DNA from: Rhabdothermincola_A sp041688815
GTDB lineage: Bacteria; Actinomycetota; Acidimicrobiia; Acidimicrobiales; Acidimicrobilacustridaceae
NCBI GenBank assembly: GCA_041688815.1
Contig: JBDNHK010000089.1
Span: 51,207 to 115,206 of the forward strand
DNA: 64,000 bases
Direction of reading: 5' to 3'
The position numbers were made by a program, and so were the translations under genes. Positions 31,728 to 40,302 of the stretch are shown here, piece after piece; the first letter of the stretch is position 1, and every line of letters begins with the position of its first letter. Under the pieces are notes generated by a model. The model saw only the letters and a list, made by a program, of their open reading frames with translations. It was not told the DNA's origin and ran no database searches.

Positions 31728-32387
31728 TCAGGGCGTCTCGTTGTTCTCGGCGGCGGCGGCGTTGGCCTCGACAGCCGTCTGCTCGTGTCGACGGCGGCGG
31801 CGATTGCGGACGATGAGGACGACGAGGACCACCAGCACCACGGCGATCAGCCCTCGTTCGATGAGGTCGCTCCATCGCTCGGCCTTCTGCCACTGGTCGC
31901 CGAGTTGGCGGCCGATGAGGATCCACACGGTGTTCCAGAGCAGGCTGCCGGCGGCGGTGAGGAGGGTGAAACGGCCGAGGGGCATGCGGTCGGCGCCGGC
32001 GGGGATGCTGACGACCGACCGCACCAGTGGGATGAGGCGGCCGAAGAACACGACCTTGGGTCCGTGGCGCTCGAACCATCGAAAGCCTCGGTCGACGTCA
32101 CCGCGGGTGAGGCCGATGAATCTTCCGGCCGACCCGAGGAACCGCTCGAGGCGCTCCTCGCTGATCCAGGCACCGAAGGCGTAGAGGATCAGCGCCCCGA
32201 CGACCGAGCCGACGGTGGCCAGGATGATGGCGGGGACGAGACCGAATCGGCCCTCGTTGACGTTGAAGCCGGTGAGCAGGAGCACCAGTTCCGAGGGGAT
32301 CGGGGGAAAGACGCTCTCGAGGGCCACGAGCAGGGCCACCCCGGCCAGCCCGATCTGTTCGATTATGTCTGTCGCCCAGTCGATCAC
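31728..32387 (-). CDS. DedA family membrane protein
   Basis: A 219-residue membrane protein with the DedA/SNARE-associated core: an N-terminal helix and re-entrant loop with LESVFPPIPSELVLLLTGF, ATVGSVVGALILYAFG, RHGPKVVFFGRLIPLVRSVVSIPAG (the conserved R-x-x-P-x-x-R-x-x-x-S-x-x-A-G), and WNTVWILIGRQLGDQW. A C-terminal helix is followed by a cluster of arginines. DedA proteins are flippases linked to membrane lipid and proton-motive-force balance. The GTG start at 32387 lies downstream of a TAGCGT -10 box (32396-32401), giving a near-leaderless mRNA. It may read through toward mftA, 112 bases downstream on the same strand. Confidence 0.92.
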   Translation of the reverse strand: MIDWATDIIEQIGLAGVALLVALESVFPPIPSELVLLLTGFNVNEGRFGLVPAIILATVGSVVGALILYAFGAWISEERLERFLGSAGRFIGLTRGDVDRGFRWFERHGPKVVFFGRLIPLVRSVVSIPAGADRMPLGRFTLLTAAGSLLWNTVWILIGRQLGDQWQKAERWSDLIERGLIAVVLVVLVVLIVRNRRRRRHEQTAVEANAAAAENNETP

Positions 32388-32534
32388 GGGAAACGACGCT
32401 ACTTCACGCGCCCTATTCCGGTATGTCGTATCTCCCGTTGATGTCGGTGGGGGTTGGCCCGCTCACCCGGCGCGGACGGGGTCGAGAGCCCGGCCTGACC
32501 AACGCGCGCTGACCGCCGGGCCCGACCGCCTCAC

Positions 32535-33302
32535 TCAGGGGGTTCGACGTCCCGCCGCGATCTCGTCACGTACGTAGCCCGCCCCCTGAGGGCTGCACGC
32601 CGTGTCGAGGTGGCCGACCGCCTCCACGAAGCACTCGGCGACGACCTCGAGCGAAGCCTCGGCCCTCCGGTCGAGTCCGAACGTGTCGATCACCCTCCAG
32701 AACCGTGCCGGTTCGGCGAGGTGCCAGGCGTGGCCGATCTCGTGCACCGTGACGCCGATGGCGTCGCGCCGGCAGTCGCCATCGATCGTGCGCTGGGCGA
32801 CGTGGATGCTGCGCGAGCCGCCCGGCCCGCTCACCTGTGCGCACACCTGGTCCTCGGGGCGGGCCCCGGGGATGTCGTTCACGATCTCGCAGCTGGTCAC
32901 GTCGACCTCCCCCGGGGTGAAGCCGCTGATGGCGAAGGCGGTGGCGAAGGGCTCGCCCGCGCACCCGATGCCCTTCGGGGCCACCGCCACGGTGAAGAAG
33001 GGCACGCCAGGTGTCGGATCGGCTGGCGACGCACCGATGTAGGGCTCGGGGGGTGGTGGGCCAGCGGGCAGGGGCGGCGGTGGCGGCGCCGGGGGCGAGG
33101 TGGTTGGTGTGGTGGCCGGCACCGGTCGGGGAACAGTCGGTGCCGGCGTCACGGCCGCGCTCGTCGACGGCATTTTCGCGACGGAGGCGGCGAGCGCGGC
33201 GCCGTTCTCGGTGGCCGGCATCGTCCGGGTGGCGGTGAGGACGAGGTTGACCCCGGCGAACACCGCCGCCCCCCCGGCGACCACGGCGAGGAGGCGACCC
33301 AT
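32535..33302 (-). CDS. Exported protein with HEXXH-like metallopeptidase motif
   Basis: The 255-residue protein has an N-terminal membrane anchor or signal (MGRLLAVVAGGAAVFAGVNL), a Pro/Thr-rich linker (about 45-85), and a soluble domain outside the membrane. The domain has VTVHEIGHAWH (zinc-binding HExxH with Gly/Ala/Trp context), four or more cysteines (IGCAGEPF, VTSCEIVND, VCAQV, GDCRRDA) probably forming disulfides, and FVEAVGHLDTACSP at the end, where E may be a third ligand. The exact peptidase family is not recognised. The start region is divergent from the SDR gene at 33366. Confidence 0.7.
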   Translation of the reverse strand: MGRLLAVVAGGAAVFAGVNLVLTATRTMPATENGAALAASVAKMPSTSAAVTPAPTVPRPVPATTPTTSPPAPPPPPLPAGPPPPEPYIGASPADPTPGVPFFTVAVAPKGIGCAGEPFATAFAISGFTPGEVDVTSCEIVNDIPGARPEDQVCAQVSGPGGSRSIHVAQRTIDGDCRRDAIGVTVHEIGHAWHLAEPARFWRVIDTFGLDRRAEASLEVVAECFVEAVGHLDTACSPQGAGYVRDEIAAGRRTP

Positions 33303-33365
33303 CCGCTCACTCTGGCACGATCTACCGGAACCATCAGCGCGATGGGCGAGAGGGGAAGGCCACAC

Positions 33366-34085
33366 ATGGGGATCGCTGTCGTGACCGGAGCGGGTCAGGG
33401 TCTCGGGCGGGCCACTGCGGAACGACTGGCCCGCGATGGCCATCACGTCGTGGCTCTCGACCGCGACGCCGACCGGGCCGCCGAAACGGCGGCCCTCGTG
33501 GGAGGTGAGGCCCACCAGTGCGACGTCACCGACCGCGACACCGTGCTCGCCGTCGCCGCCACGCTCGAAGGCTGCGATGTCCTCGTCAACAACGCCGGCA
33601 TCTGGAAGTTCCACTCGATCCTCGACATGAGCCCCGCCGACGCCCACGCCGTGATCGACGTGAACGTGCTCGGCATCGTGTGGTGCGCTCAGGCCTTCGT
33701 GCCCCTGATGAAGGCGGGAGGCTCGGGCAGCATCGTGAACCTGTCGTCGGGGGCCGCCTACACGAATTCGCCCGGCCTCGGCATGTACCCGGCCACCAAG
33801 AGCGCGGTCGAGTCGCTCACCCGCACCATGGCCCTCGAACTCGGCCCTTTCGGTATCCGGGCCAACGCCATCGGGCCCGGTCTCATCGTGAGCGACGGCA
33901 CCGCCGCCAACTTCCAGGGCGAGCAGGGCGTCGAGCGGGCCAAGGGCGTGCCCCTCGGTCGCACCGGCACCCCGGCCGACATCGCCGACGTGGTTTCGTT
34001 CCTTTGCAGCGATGATGCCCGTTACGTCAACGGCCAGGTGCTCTACGTCGACGGCGGTATCACCGCCGGCCGGCCCATCCAGTAG
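33366..34085 (+). CDS. Short-chain dehydrogenase/reductase (classical SDR)
   Basis: A 239-residue classical SDR: TGAGQGLGRATAERL (NAD(P) motif, residues 7-21), NNAG motif in LVNNAGIWKF, catalytic Ser in NLSSGAAY, YPATKSA (YxxxK) and the C-terminal GQVLYVDGG. It oxidises or reduces an alcohol/ketone pair; the substrate is unknown. It is followed 40 bases later by an epoxide hydrolase gene on the same strand, and the two likely form an operon acting on a terpene, aromatic or steroid-like substrate. ATG 33366 is preferred because of AGGGGAAGG upstream; ATG 33342 is in frame. Confidence 0.87.
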   Translation: MGIAVVTGAGQGLGRATAERLARDGHHVVALDRDADRAAETAALVGGEAHQCDVTDRDTVLAVAATLEGCDVLVNNAGIWKFHSILDMSPADAHAVIDVNVLGIVWCAQAFVPLMKAGGSGSIVNLSSGAAYTNSPGLGMYPATKSAVESLTRTMALELGPFGIRANAIGPGLIVSDGTAANFQGEQGVERAKGVPLGRTGTPADIADVVSFLCSDDARYVNGQVLYVDGGITAGRPIQ

Positions 34086-34125
34086 CCGATCAGTTCGCGC
34101 CAACCCCGCCGAGAGGAACTTCGCC

Positions 34126-35286
34126 ATGCAACCGTTCACCATCGCTGTACCCGATGAGGTGCTCGACGACCTCCACCGCCGGCTCGACCACGCCCGCTGG
34201 CCCGACCAGGCCCCGGGCGACCCGTGGTCGTTCGGCATCCCCGTCTCCGAGGTGCAGGCCGCCGTCGACCACTGGCGGCACCACTACGACTGGCGTGCTC
34301 GTGAGGCGGCCATGAACCGTTGGCCGCAGTTCCTCACCGAGGCCGAGGGTGAGCAGGTCCATTTCCTGCACGTGCGTTCGCCGCACGAGGACGCGGTGCC
34401 GATGCTGCTCACCCACGGCTGGCCCGGGTCGTTCGTCGAGTTCCTCGACGTCATCGGTCCGCTCACCGACCCCGAGGCCCACGGGGGCTCGGCCGCCGAT
34501 GCCTTCCACGTGGTGGTGCCGTCCATGCCCGGGTACGGCTTCTCCGGCCCCACCCGCACGCCCGGTTTCGATTCGCGACGGGTGGCTTCGGCGCTGGCCG
34601 ACGTGATGACCCAACTCGGGTACGACCGGTTCGTGGCCCAGGGCGGCGACTGGGGGGCGGTGGTCACGCGCTGGTTGGGCCTCGACCATGCGTCGCGACT
34701 CATCGGCCTGCACGTCAACATGATGTTCGCCTTCCCCGCCAAGGACGACCCCAACTCGATGGACGGGGTGACCGAGGCCGACCTGGCCCGCTTCGCCACC
34801 GCCGGCGAGCGCATCGCCGACGGCACCGGCTACATGGCCATCCAGAGCACCCGACCCCAGACCCTGGCCTACGGCCTCACCGATTCGCCCGTGGGCCTGG
34901 CCGCGTGGATCCTCGAGAAGTTCAACGCGTGGAGCGATCTCGACGAGGGCGGCATCGCCACCACGTTCGGTTGGGATCGGCTGCTCGACAACCTGATGGC
35001 CTACTGGGTCACCAACACCGCCGGGTCGGCGGCGCGCCTGTACGCCGAATCGGCCCGGGGCGCGACGTCACCGATGGACCCGGTCGGGGGTCGCGTCGAG
35101 GTGCCGAGCGGTCACACCGTCTACCCCTACGAGCTGTTGCAGACCCCGCGGGCGTGGGCCGAGAAGGCCTACGAACTCGTCTACTGGGGTGAACAGGAAA
35201 GGGGCGGCCACTTCGCCGCCTTCGAGCGTCCGGAGGGGTTCGTCGACGAGCTTCGTGCCTTCAAGCGGGCGCTCCCGACGCGCTGA
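34126..35286 (+). CDS. Epoxide hydrolase (EHN plus alpha/beta hydrolase)
   Basis: A 386-residue protein with the N-terminal EHN cap (about 1-105: FTIAVPDEVLDDLHRRLDHARWPD, WRAREAAMNRWPQFL) then an alpha/beta-hydrolase core: HGWPGSF oxyanion loop (about 103-109), nucleophile Asp in QGGDWGAVVTRWLG, tyrosines typical of the lid (PGYGFSG), and the catalytic His in ERGGHFAAFERP. It opens epoxides to diols by an alkyl-enzyme intermediate. It is the microsomal-type family, commonly present in actinobacterial degradation clusters. It follows the SDR gene at 33366 by 40 bases. Confidence 0.92.
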   Translation: MQPFTIAVPDEVLDDLHRRLDHARWPDQAPGDPWSFGIPVSEVQAAVDHWRHHYDWRAREAAMNRWPQFLTEAEGEQVHFLHVRSPHEDAVPMLLTHGWPGSFVEFLDVIGPLTDPEAHGGSAADAFHVVVPSMPGYGFSGPTRTPGFDSRRVASALADVMTQLGYDRFVAQGGDWGAVVTRWLGLDHASRLIGLHVNMMFAFPAKDDPNSMDGVTEADLARFATAGERIADGTGYMAIQSTRPQTLAYGLTDSPVGLAAWILEKFNAWSDLDEGGIATTFGWDRLLDNLMAYWVTNTAGSAARLYAESARGATSPMDPVGGRVEVPSGHTVYPYELLQTPRAWAEKAYELVYWGEQERGGHFAAFERPEGFVDELRAFKRALPTR

Positions 35287-35313
35287 CGTCCCGCCCGTGG
35301 GCTCGTCGGCCCG

Positions 35314-35736
35314 TCAGCTCGGGCTCGTGCCGCCGGTGGGGCTGGCCGCCGGGTTGTAGTACTCGCGCTGGCGGCAGATGAGGCCGTCGCGGAAACCGAA
35401 CACGGCTATGTACCGGTTGGCGTAGGGCGCACCGGTGGGCCGGTAGGTGCCCGTCGCCGAGAACTCGATGATCAGTTCGTCGGGATCGAGTCCGGCGTGG
35501 ACCTCGTCGATGCCGAGTTCGAGGGCGAAGACGCCGAGCGCACCGGTCAGGTAGGCGAGGGCGGTGTCCTTGCCTTCGACCCGCTTGGGTGGAGAGGCGT
35601 ATGGGAGCTCGATGACGAGGTCGTCGGTGTAGTGGGAGAGCTGGCGGGCGGCGTCACCCGTTCCGATGCCGGCAAAGGCACCGCGGACCGCATCGAGGTT
35701 TCGGCTCCGGTGGGGGTCGAGCTCGGTCGGGGCCAC
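35314..35736 (-). CDS. SnoaL-like (NTF2 superfamily) protein
   Basis: The 140-residue protein has the NTF2-like pattern: SRNLDAVRGAFAGIGTGDAARQLSHYTDDLVIELPY, a central FSATGTYRPTGAPYANRYIAVF and the terminal REYYNPAAS. It may bind or isomerise a small polar-aromatic ligand. It belongs to the same superfamily as the proteins at 25814 and 44298 but is clearly distinct from both. GTG start at 35736; nine bases separate it from the hypothetical gene upstream, so the two are one transcript. Confidence 0.8.
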   Translation of the reverse strand: MAPTELDPHRSRNLDAVRGAFAGIGTGDAARQLSHYTDDLVIELPYASPPKRVEGKDTALAYLTGALGVFALELGIDEVHAGLDPDELIIEFSATGTYRPTGAPYANRYIAVFGFRDGLICRQREYYNPAASPTGGTSPS

Positions 35737-35745
35737 GCCGGAGCG

Positions 35746-36081
35746 TCAGCCTTCGTTGTCGCGACGGGGGTTGCGACGTCGGTCGGGAACCAGCCCCTCC
35801 AGGCGCTCACCGACCGTCTCGATCACCTCGTCGGGGGGCGTGACATCGTCGACCACCAGGTCGAGCAGGGCGGCGTGCTCCTCGGTGCTCAGCACGAGCA
35901 GACGCCCCTGGTACTTGGAGGCGCTGGCGCGGGTGAACTGGCGGGGAGCGCGCAGCTTGGCCATCACGGCATCGAGCACGTCCTCGTCGGCGTCGCCGGG
36001 GACGTCGCGTACGAGGTCGAGCAGTTCCCAGATCTGGCGGGGGGTGAGCACGACGCCCAACAGGGCGGTATCGGTCATCAT
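35746..36081 (-). CDS. Conserved hypothetical protein
   Basis: The 111-residue, mostly helical protein starts MMTDTALLGVVLTPRQIWELLDLVRD and continues with DEDVLDAVMAKLRAPRQF and TEEHAALLDLVVDDVTPPDEVIETV, ending in a basic tail. There are no cysteines, membrane segments or catalytic motifs, and no family is recognised. It precedes the SnoaL-like gene by nine bases and is divergent from the Dabb gene at 36294, with a 212-base shared promoter region. Confidence 0.6.
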   Translation of the reverse strand: MMTDTALLGVVLTPRQIWELLDLVRDVPGDADEDVLDAVMAKLRAPRQFTRASASKYQGRLLVLSTEEHAALLDLVVDDVTPPDEVIETVGERLEGLVPDRRRNPRRDNEG

Positions 36082-36293
36082 GTCGGGTGCACGCTCCGGT
36101 GCTCGGCGACGGGTGGGGATCCTGCTGTCGATCGACACCGGGGAGGACCCTCGCATTCCCGACCTGTGAACGGTCGTTCTCGAGCGGCCCCCGGCGCCAA
36201 GGTCCTCTTCCTACCGCGAACGACCCGACCCGCACAACCTGCGGACGCCCGGCAGAGCTTGTCCGGCCAGCGACCACGCACCACGCTGGGCCG

Positions 36294-36596
36294 ATGGCCT
36301 TTCGACACATCGTCCTGCTGACCCTCGTCCCCGACACCACCGGTGCCCAGGTGGAGGAGCTCGTGGTGCACCTGCGGACGCTGCCGGCCCAGATCCCGGA
36401 GCTGCGTTCCTATGTCGTCGGTGTCGATCTGGGCCTGAGCCCCGGCAACGCCACCATCGCGGTGGTCGCCGACACCGACGACCGGGCCGGGTGGGAGACC
36501 TACCGCGATCATCCCGCTCACCAGCGGGTCATCGCCGAGATGGTCACGCCGCTGCTGGCCGCCCGCACCGCCGTGCAGCACGAGCTCCTGCCCTGA
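36294..36596 (+). CDS. Dabb family (stress-responsive A/B barrel) protein
   Basis: The 100-residue protein has the Dabb fold: MAFRHIVLLTLVPDTT, LRTLPAQIPELRSYVVGVDLG and YRDHPAHQRVIAEMV. Family members are small dimeric ferredoxin-like proteins; some are cyclases or decarboxylases such as olivetolic acid cyclase. The His in FRHIV and the HPAHQ motif are the usual conserved positions. It lies 65 bases ahead of the CoA transferase gene. Start ATG 36294 has no strong ribosome site; no closer alternative is seen. Confidence 0.83.
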   Translation: MAFRHIVLLTLVPDTTGAQVEELVVHLRTLPAQIPELRSYVVGVDLGLSPGNATIAVVADTDDRAGWETYRDHPAHQRVIAEMVTPLLAARTAVQHELLP

Positions 36597-36648
36597 GATC
36601 GGTGCCGATCTGACGACCTCGCGGGTGGACAGTTGCGGGTCGCGTCGT

Positions 36649-36654
36649 TACCGT
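36649..36654 (+). promoter_or_regulatory. -10 hexamer TACCGT upstream of the CoA transferase gene
   Basis: TACCGT ends seven bases before the GTG at 36662, giving a predicted transcript start at or one base before the start codon. Confidence 0.45.
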
Positions 36655-36661
36655 CCGCCCG

Positions 36662-39067
36662 GTGGGGGCGCCGCCGGAGGGATCACCAGAGCCGTTGGTC
36701 GGTCTGCGCGTGCTCGACGCCTCGGCCGGCCTGGCCGGTGCCTACTGCGCCAAGCTCCTGAGCGACGCCGGGGCCGACGTGGTGCGGGTCGAGCCTCGCG
36801 GCGGTGACCCCCTGCGGCGTTGGCGGTGGGGGGCCGAGGTTCCGACGGGCGACGACGGCGCGCTGTTCCGGTACCTCCGTCATGGTCAACGATCCGTTCC
36901 GCTCGACGAGCTCGACCACTGGCGGGCCGGCGCTCACATCGTGGTGGTCGGCGGCGCCGGGGACACCAACGCCCACGACCTGGGCGACATCGCCCGATGG
37001 CGCAGGGCCCGGCCCGATCTCGTGGTCGCGTCCACGACCACGTTCGGGCTCGACGGCCCGTGGGCTGGTCGACCCGGCACCGAGTTCACCGCCCAGGCCG
37101 AGAGCGGAGGTCTCTCCATACGGGGCGGACCCGAGCGGCCACCGATCCAGGCGGGCGGTCGGATCGTCGACTGGGTGACCGGCGCCTATGCCGCCGTCGG
37201 GGCCCTGGCGGCGGTGCGCCGTGCCCTGGGTACCGGTGAGGGCGAGTTGGTCGATGTGGCCGGGCTCGACATCGCCAACCTCACCTGCACCGTGTTCAAC
37301 GACCTCTTCCAGTCGTTGGCCGGCCGGCCCCCGTTCGACCCCGCCGAGCCGTCTCGACAGTTCGAGACGCCCTCGATCGAACCCACCGCCGACGGCTATG
37401 TGGGCTTCAACACCAACACCCGCGATCAGTTCGATGCGTTCCTCGTGTTGATCGAGCGCCCCGATCTCCTCGGCGTCGACACGTGGGCGTCGTTGGCCAC
37501 CCGGGTGGAGCGCCGGGTGGAGTGGAACGAGATCGTCCGGGCCTGGACCACGCAGCACACCACCGCCGAGATCGTCGAGGCCGCGGCGCTTTTACGCATC
37601 CCCGTGGCGCCGGTGAGCGACCCCACTGCGGTGGTCGACCTCGAGCAGGCCGTTGAACGACAGGTGTTCGGCCCGGATCCCGCCAACACGTTCCTCATGC
37701 CCCGCCGACCGTGGTCCATCGACGGCGTCGCACCACCGCCGCCCCGTCCGGCCCCGTCCGCCGGAGAGCACGCCGGTCAGGGCTGGACCGCCCTTGCGCC
37801 GGTGTCTCCCACGAGCCCCGTTCCTCGCGCCGGACAGCTCCCGCTGGCGGGGGTCAAGGTGCTCGATCTCACCGCCTGGTGGGCCGGTCCCTCGTCGACC
37901 GCGATGCTCGCCGGTCTCGGGGCCGACGTGGTGCACGTCGAGTCGACCGGGCGCCTCGACGGCATGCGCATGACCGGCGGGGCGTTCCATCACCTCCCCC
38001 AATGGTGGGAGCGCAGCGCGTTCTTCCTGCAGGCCAACGCCAACAAGCGCGACCTCACCCTCGACCTCGACGACGAGCGGGGCCGGGCCCTGGCCCTGCG
38101 GATGATCGAGTGGGCCGATGTGGTGGTCGAGAACTTCACGCCCCGGGTACTCGAGTCGTTCCGGCTCGACTGGGACGTGGTGCACGCCACCAACCCGAAC
38201 GCCATCCTCGTGCGCATGCCCGCTTTCGGGCTCACCGGGCCGTGGCGAGACCGTCCCGGTTTCGCTCAGACCATGGAGCAGATCACCGGCCTGGCCTGGG
38301 TGACGGGCCATCCCGACGACCAGCCGCGCATCCAGCGCGGACCCTGCGATCCCAACGGTGGCGTGCACGCCACCTTCGCCACCCTCGTGGCCCTGGTCGA
38401 GCGTGATCGCACCGGCGAGGGCTGTCTGGTCGAGGCCTCGATGTTCGAGGCCGCTCTCAACGTGGCCGCGGAGTCGGTGCTCGAGTGGACGGCCTACGGC
38501 AACGTCGTGGAGCGGGCCGGGAATCGTGGTCCCGAGGGCGCTCCGCAGAACTTGTACGCCGGCGCGGGCGCCGAGCGCTGGCTGGCCCTCGCCGTGGTCA
38601 CCGACGACCACTGGCAGGCCCTCACCAAGGTGATCGACCGCCCTGACCTCGGCGCCGACCCGACCCTGGCCACGGCCGCTGATCGTCGCCTCGCCCTCGA
38701 TCGCATCGACACCGCGGTGGCGGCGTGGGCCGTGGAGCAGGATCGTGACGAGGCGGTCGAGGCGCTCGTGGCGGCAGGCGTGCCCGCCGGCCGCTCGATC
38801 GACCCGAGGGCCAGCTCGCGTCACCCCCAGTACGACCACCGGCGAACGTTCGAGATGGTCGACCACCCCATCGCCGGCACCCACCCGGTGATGGGTGTGC
38901 CCTTCCGCTTCGCCGGGGTCGAGCAGTGGATCCGCCAACCGGCGCCACTGCTCGGCCAGCACTCCCGTGAGATCCTCGTCGACCAGCTCGGTGTCGACCC
39001 GGCCGAGTTCGACGACCTCGAAGCGGCCGGCGTCACCGGCACCTGGCCCCGAGGCATGCCCCGTTGA
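36662..39067 (+). CDS. Fused tandem CaiB/BaiF family III CoA transferase
   Basis: An 801-residue protein made of two CoA transferase domains. Domain 1 (about 12-365) opens with GLRVLDASAGLAGAYCAKLLSDAG and has PGTEFTAQAESGG. Domain 2 (about 390-795) opens with GVKVLDLTAWWAGPSSTAMLAGLG, has NKRDLTLDLDD, GRALALRMIEWADVVVENF and the RPGFAQTMEQ loop. Each CaiB-type unit is normally about 400 residues and works as an interlaced dimer, so a fusion likely folds as an intramolecular pair. The catalytic Asp is expected after the loop, around the ESGG or EASMFEAALN regions; the second unit looks the more canonical. The enzyme activates a carboxylic acid as CoA thioester. Amidohydrolase and enoyl-CoA hydratase genes follow. 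Confidence 0.88.
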   Translation: MGAPPEGSPEPLVGLRVLDASAGLAGAYCAKLLSDAGADVVRVEPRGGDPLRRWRWGAEVPTGDDGALFRYLRHGQRSVPLDELDHWRAGAHIVVVGGAGDTNAHDLGDIARWRRARPDLVVASTTTFGLDGPWAGRPGTEFTAQAESGGLSIRGGPERPPIQAGGRIVDWVTGAYAAVGALAAVRRALGTGEGELVDVAGLDIANLTCTVFNDLFQSLAGRPPFDPAEPSRQFETPSIEPTADGYVGFNTNTRDQFDAFLVLIERPDLLGVDTWASLATRVERRVEWNEIVRAWTTQHTTAEIVEAAALLRIPVAPVSDPTAVVDLEQAVERQVFGPDPANTFLMPRRPWSIDGVAPPPPRPAPSAGEHAGQGWTALAPVSPTSPVPRAGQLPLAGVKVLDLTAWWAGPSSTAMLAGLGADVVHVESTGRLDGMRMTGGAFHHLPQWWERSAFFLQANANKRDLTLDLDDERGRALALRMIEWADVVVENFTPRVLESFRLDWDVVHATNPNAILVRMPAFGLTGPWRDRPGFAQTMEQITGLAWVTGHPDDQPRIQRGPCDPNGGVHATFATLVALVERDRTGEGCLVEASMFEAALNVAAESVLEWTAYGNVVERAGNRGPEGAPQNLYAGAGAERWLALAVVTDDHWQALTKVIDRPDLGADPTLATAADRRLALDRIDTAVAAWAVEQDRDEAVEALVAAGVPAGRSIDPRASSRHPQYDHRRTFEMVDHPIAGTHPVMGVPFRFAGVEQWIRQPAPLLGQHSREILVDQLGVDPAEFDDLEAAGVTGTWPRGMPR

Positions 39068-39104
39068 TCTTCCTCCCTCCCATCGCCCATCCCAGGAGAA
39101 CCCC

Positions 39105-40301
39105 GTGACCCTCACCGCCGAGCCCTCAGTGACCGACGGCGACCTGTTCGATCGCCATCGGGTCATCGACGTCGACACCCACCTCACCGAGCCGCCGGAC
39201 ACGTGGACGCGTTCATTCCCGGTGTCGCTGCACGACAAGGTGCCCCACATCGAGCGCATCGAGGGCCGTGACACCTGGATGTGTGCCGGCGAACGAATCG
39301 GTTCGCCGGGCTACTACTCGATGGCCGGCTTCGACGGCATCATGCCGGCGTCGATCCCCGAGACCTTCGACGACATCGCTCCTGCGATGTACGACCCTCA
39401 CGCCCGGCTCGAGTTCCTCGACCGGGAAGGGATCGACGCCCAGGTGTTGTACCCGAACGTGGGCGGCTTCGGCAACGGGTACTTCCTGCGGCTGGGCGAC
39501 CGCGAGCTCGTGGCCCAGTGCGTGCGGGCCTACAACGACTTCCTCACCGAGTGGACCTCCGCCGACCCGGCCCGGCTGGTGGCCATCACCGCTCTCCCCT
39601 TCTGGGACCTCGACCTGGCCCTGGCCGAGATCGACCGGTGCCTCGCTCTCGGCCACCGGGCCATCAACTTCTGCAACCAACCCCAGGACTACGGCATGCC
39701 GCCGTTGGCCCACAGCCACTGGGACCCCATCTGGGCTCGAGCCCAGGAAGCCGGCATCCCGGTCAACTTCCATGTGGGTGGCGGGTCGATGGGCACCATG
39801 TTCAACGACGACGCCGGCATGGGCTGGATGACCAACTTCGCCAAGGTCAGCTCGCTGATCTTCCTCGACAACATGCGCTGCATCGCCGACCTGATCTTCG
39901 GTGGGGTGTGCCATCGGTTCCCCGACCTGAAGTTCGTGTCGGTCGAGAGTGGGGTCGGTTGGGTTCCGGGGGCCATGGAGACCTTCGACTGGCAATGGCG
40001 CAACGGCGGCATCCGCCTCGAACACCCCGAGTACGACCTGTTGCCGAGCGAGTACTACCGCCGCCAGATCTTCGGCTGCTTCTGGTTCGAGGAGCAGGTT
40101 GCCCTCGACGCCATCGCCAAGTTCCCCGACAACATCCTGTTCGAGACCGACTACCCACATCCGACCTGTCAGCACCCCGGCCCCCAGACCCACGCGCAGC
40201 GGCCGCGCGACTATGCCGATCGCGTGCTCGGGCAACTGTCCGACGAGGTTGCCGACAAGGTGCTGTGGAGCAACGCCGCCGCGCTCTACGGGATCGTCTG
40301 A
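39105..40301 (+). CDS. Amidohydrolase family (TIM-barrel, metal-dependent hydrolase/decarboxylase)
   Basis: The 398-residue protein is of the amidohydrolase-2 type. It has the N-terminal metal motif DVDTHLTEPPDTW (DxHxxE/P in place of HxH), a central NFHVGGGSM with the metal His, SVESGVGWVPGAMETFDWQWR, and the C-terminal ETDYPHPTCQHPG with the metal-binding Asp. These features match the family found beside CoA transferases and enoyl-CoA hydratases in actinobacterial lipid and aromatic catabolism. Reaction could be hydrolysis or decarboxylation. GTG 39105 follows CAGGAGA. It ends two bases before the ECH start. Confidence 0.87.
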   Translation: MTLTAEPSVTDGDLFDRHRVIDVDTHLTEPPDTWTRSFPVSLHDKVPHIERIEGRDTWMCAGERIGSPGYYSMAGFDGIMPASIPETFDDIAPAMYDPHARLEFLDREGIDAQVLYPNVGGFGNGYFLRLGDRELVAQCVRAYNDFLTEWTSADPARLVAITALPFWDLDLALAEIDRCLALGHRAINFCNQPQDYGMPPLAHSHWDPIWARAQEAGIPVNFHVGGGSMGTMFNDDAGMGWMTNFAKVSSLIFLDNMRCIADLIFGGVCHRFPDLKFVSVESGVGWVPGAMETFDWQWRNGGIRLEHPEYDLLPSEYYRRQIFGCFWFEEQVALDAIAKFPDNILFETDYPHPTCQHPGPQTHAQRPRDYADRVLGQLSDEVADKVLWSNAAALYGIV

Positions 40302-40302
40302 C

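Noticed and set aside
37592..39274. A 560-codon open frame on the minus strand opposite the CoA transferase
   Set aside because: Composition and lack of domains show it is a shadow of the real gene.
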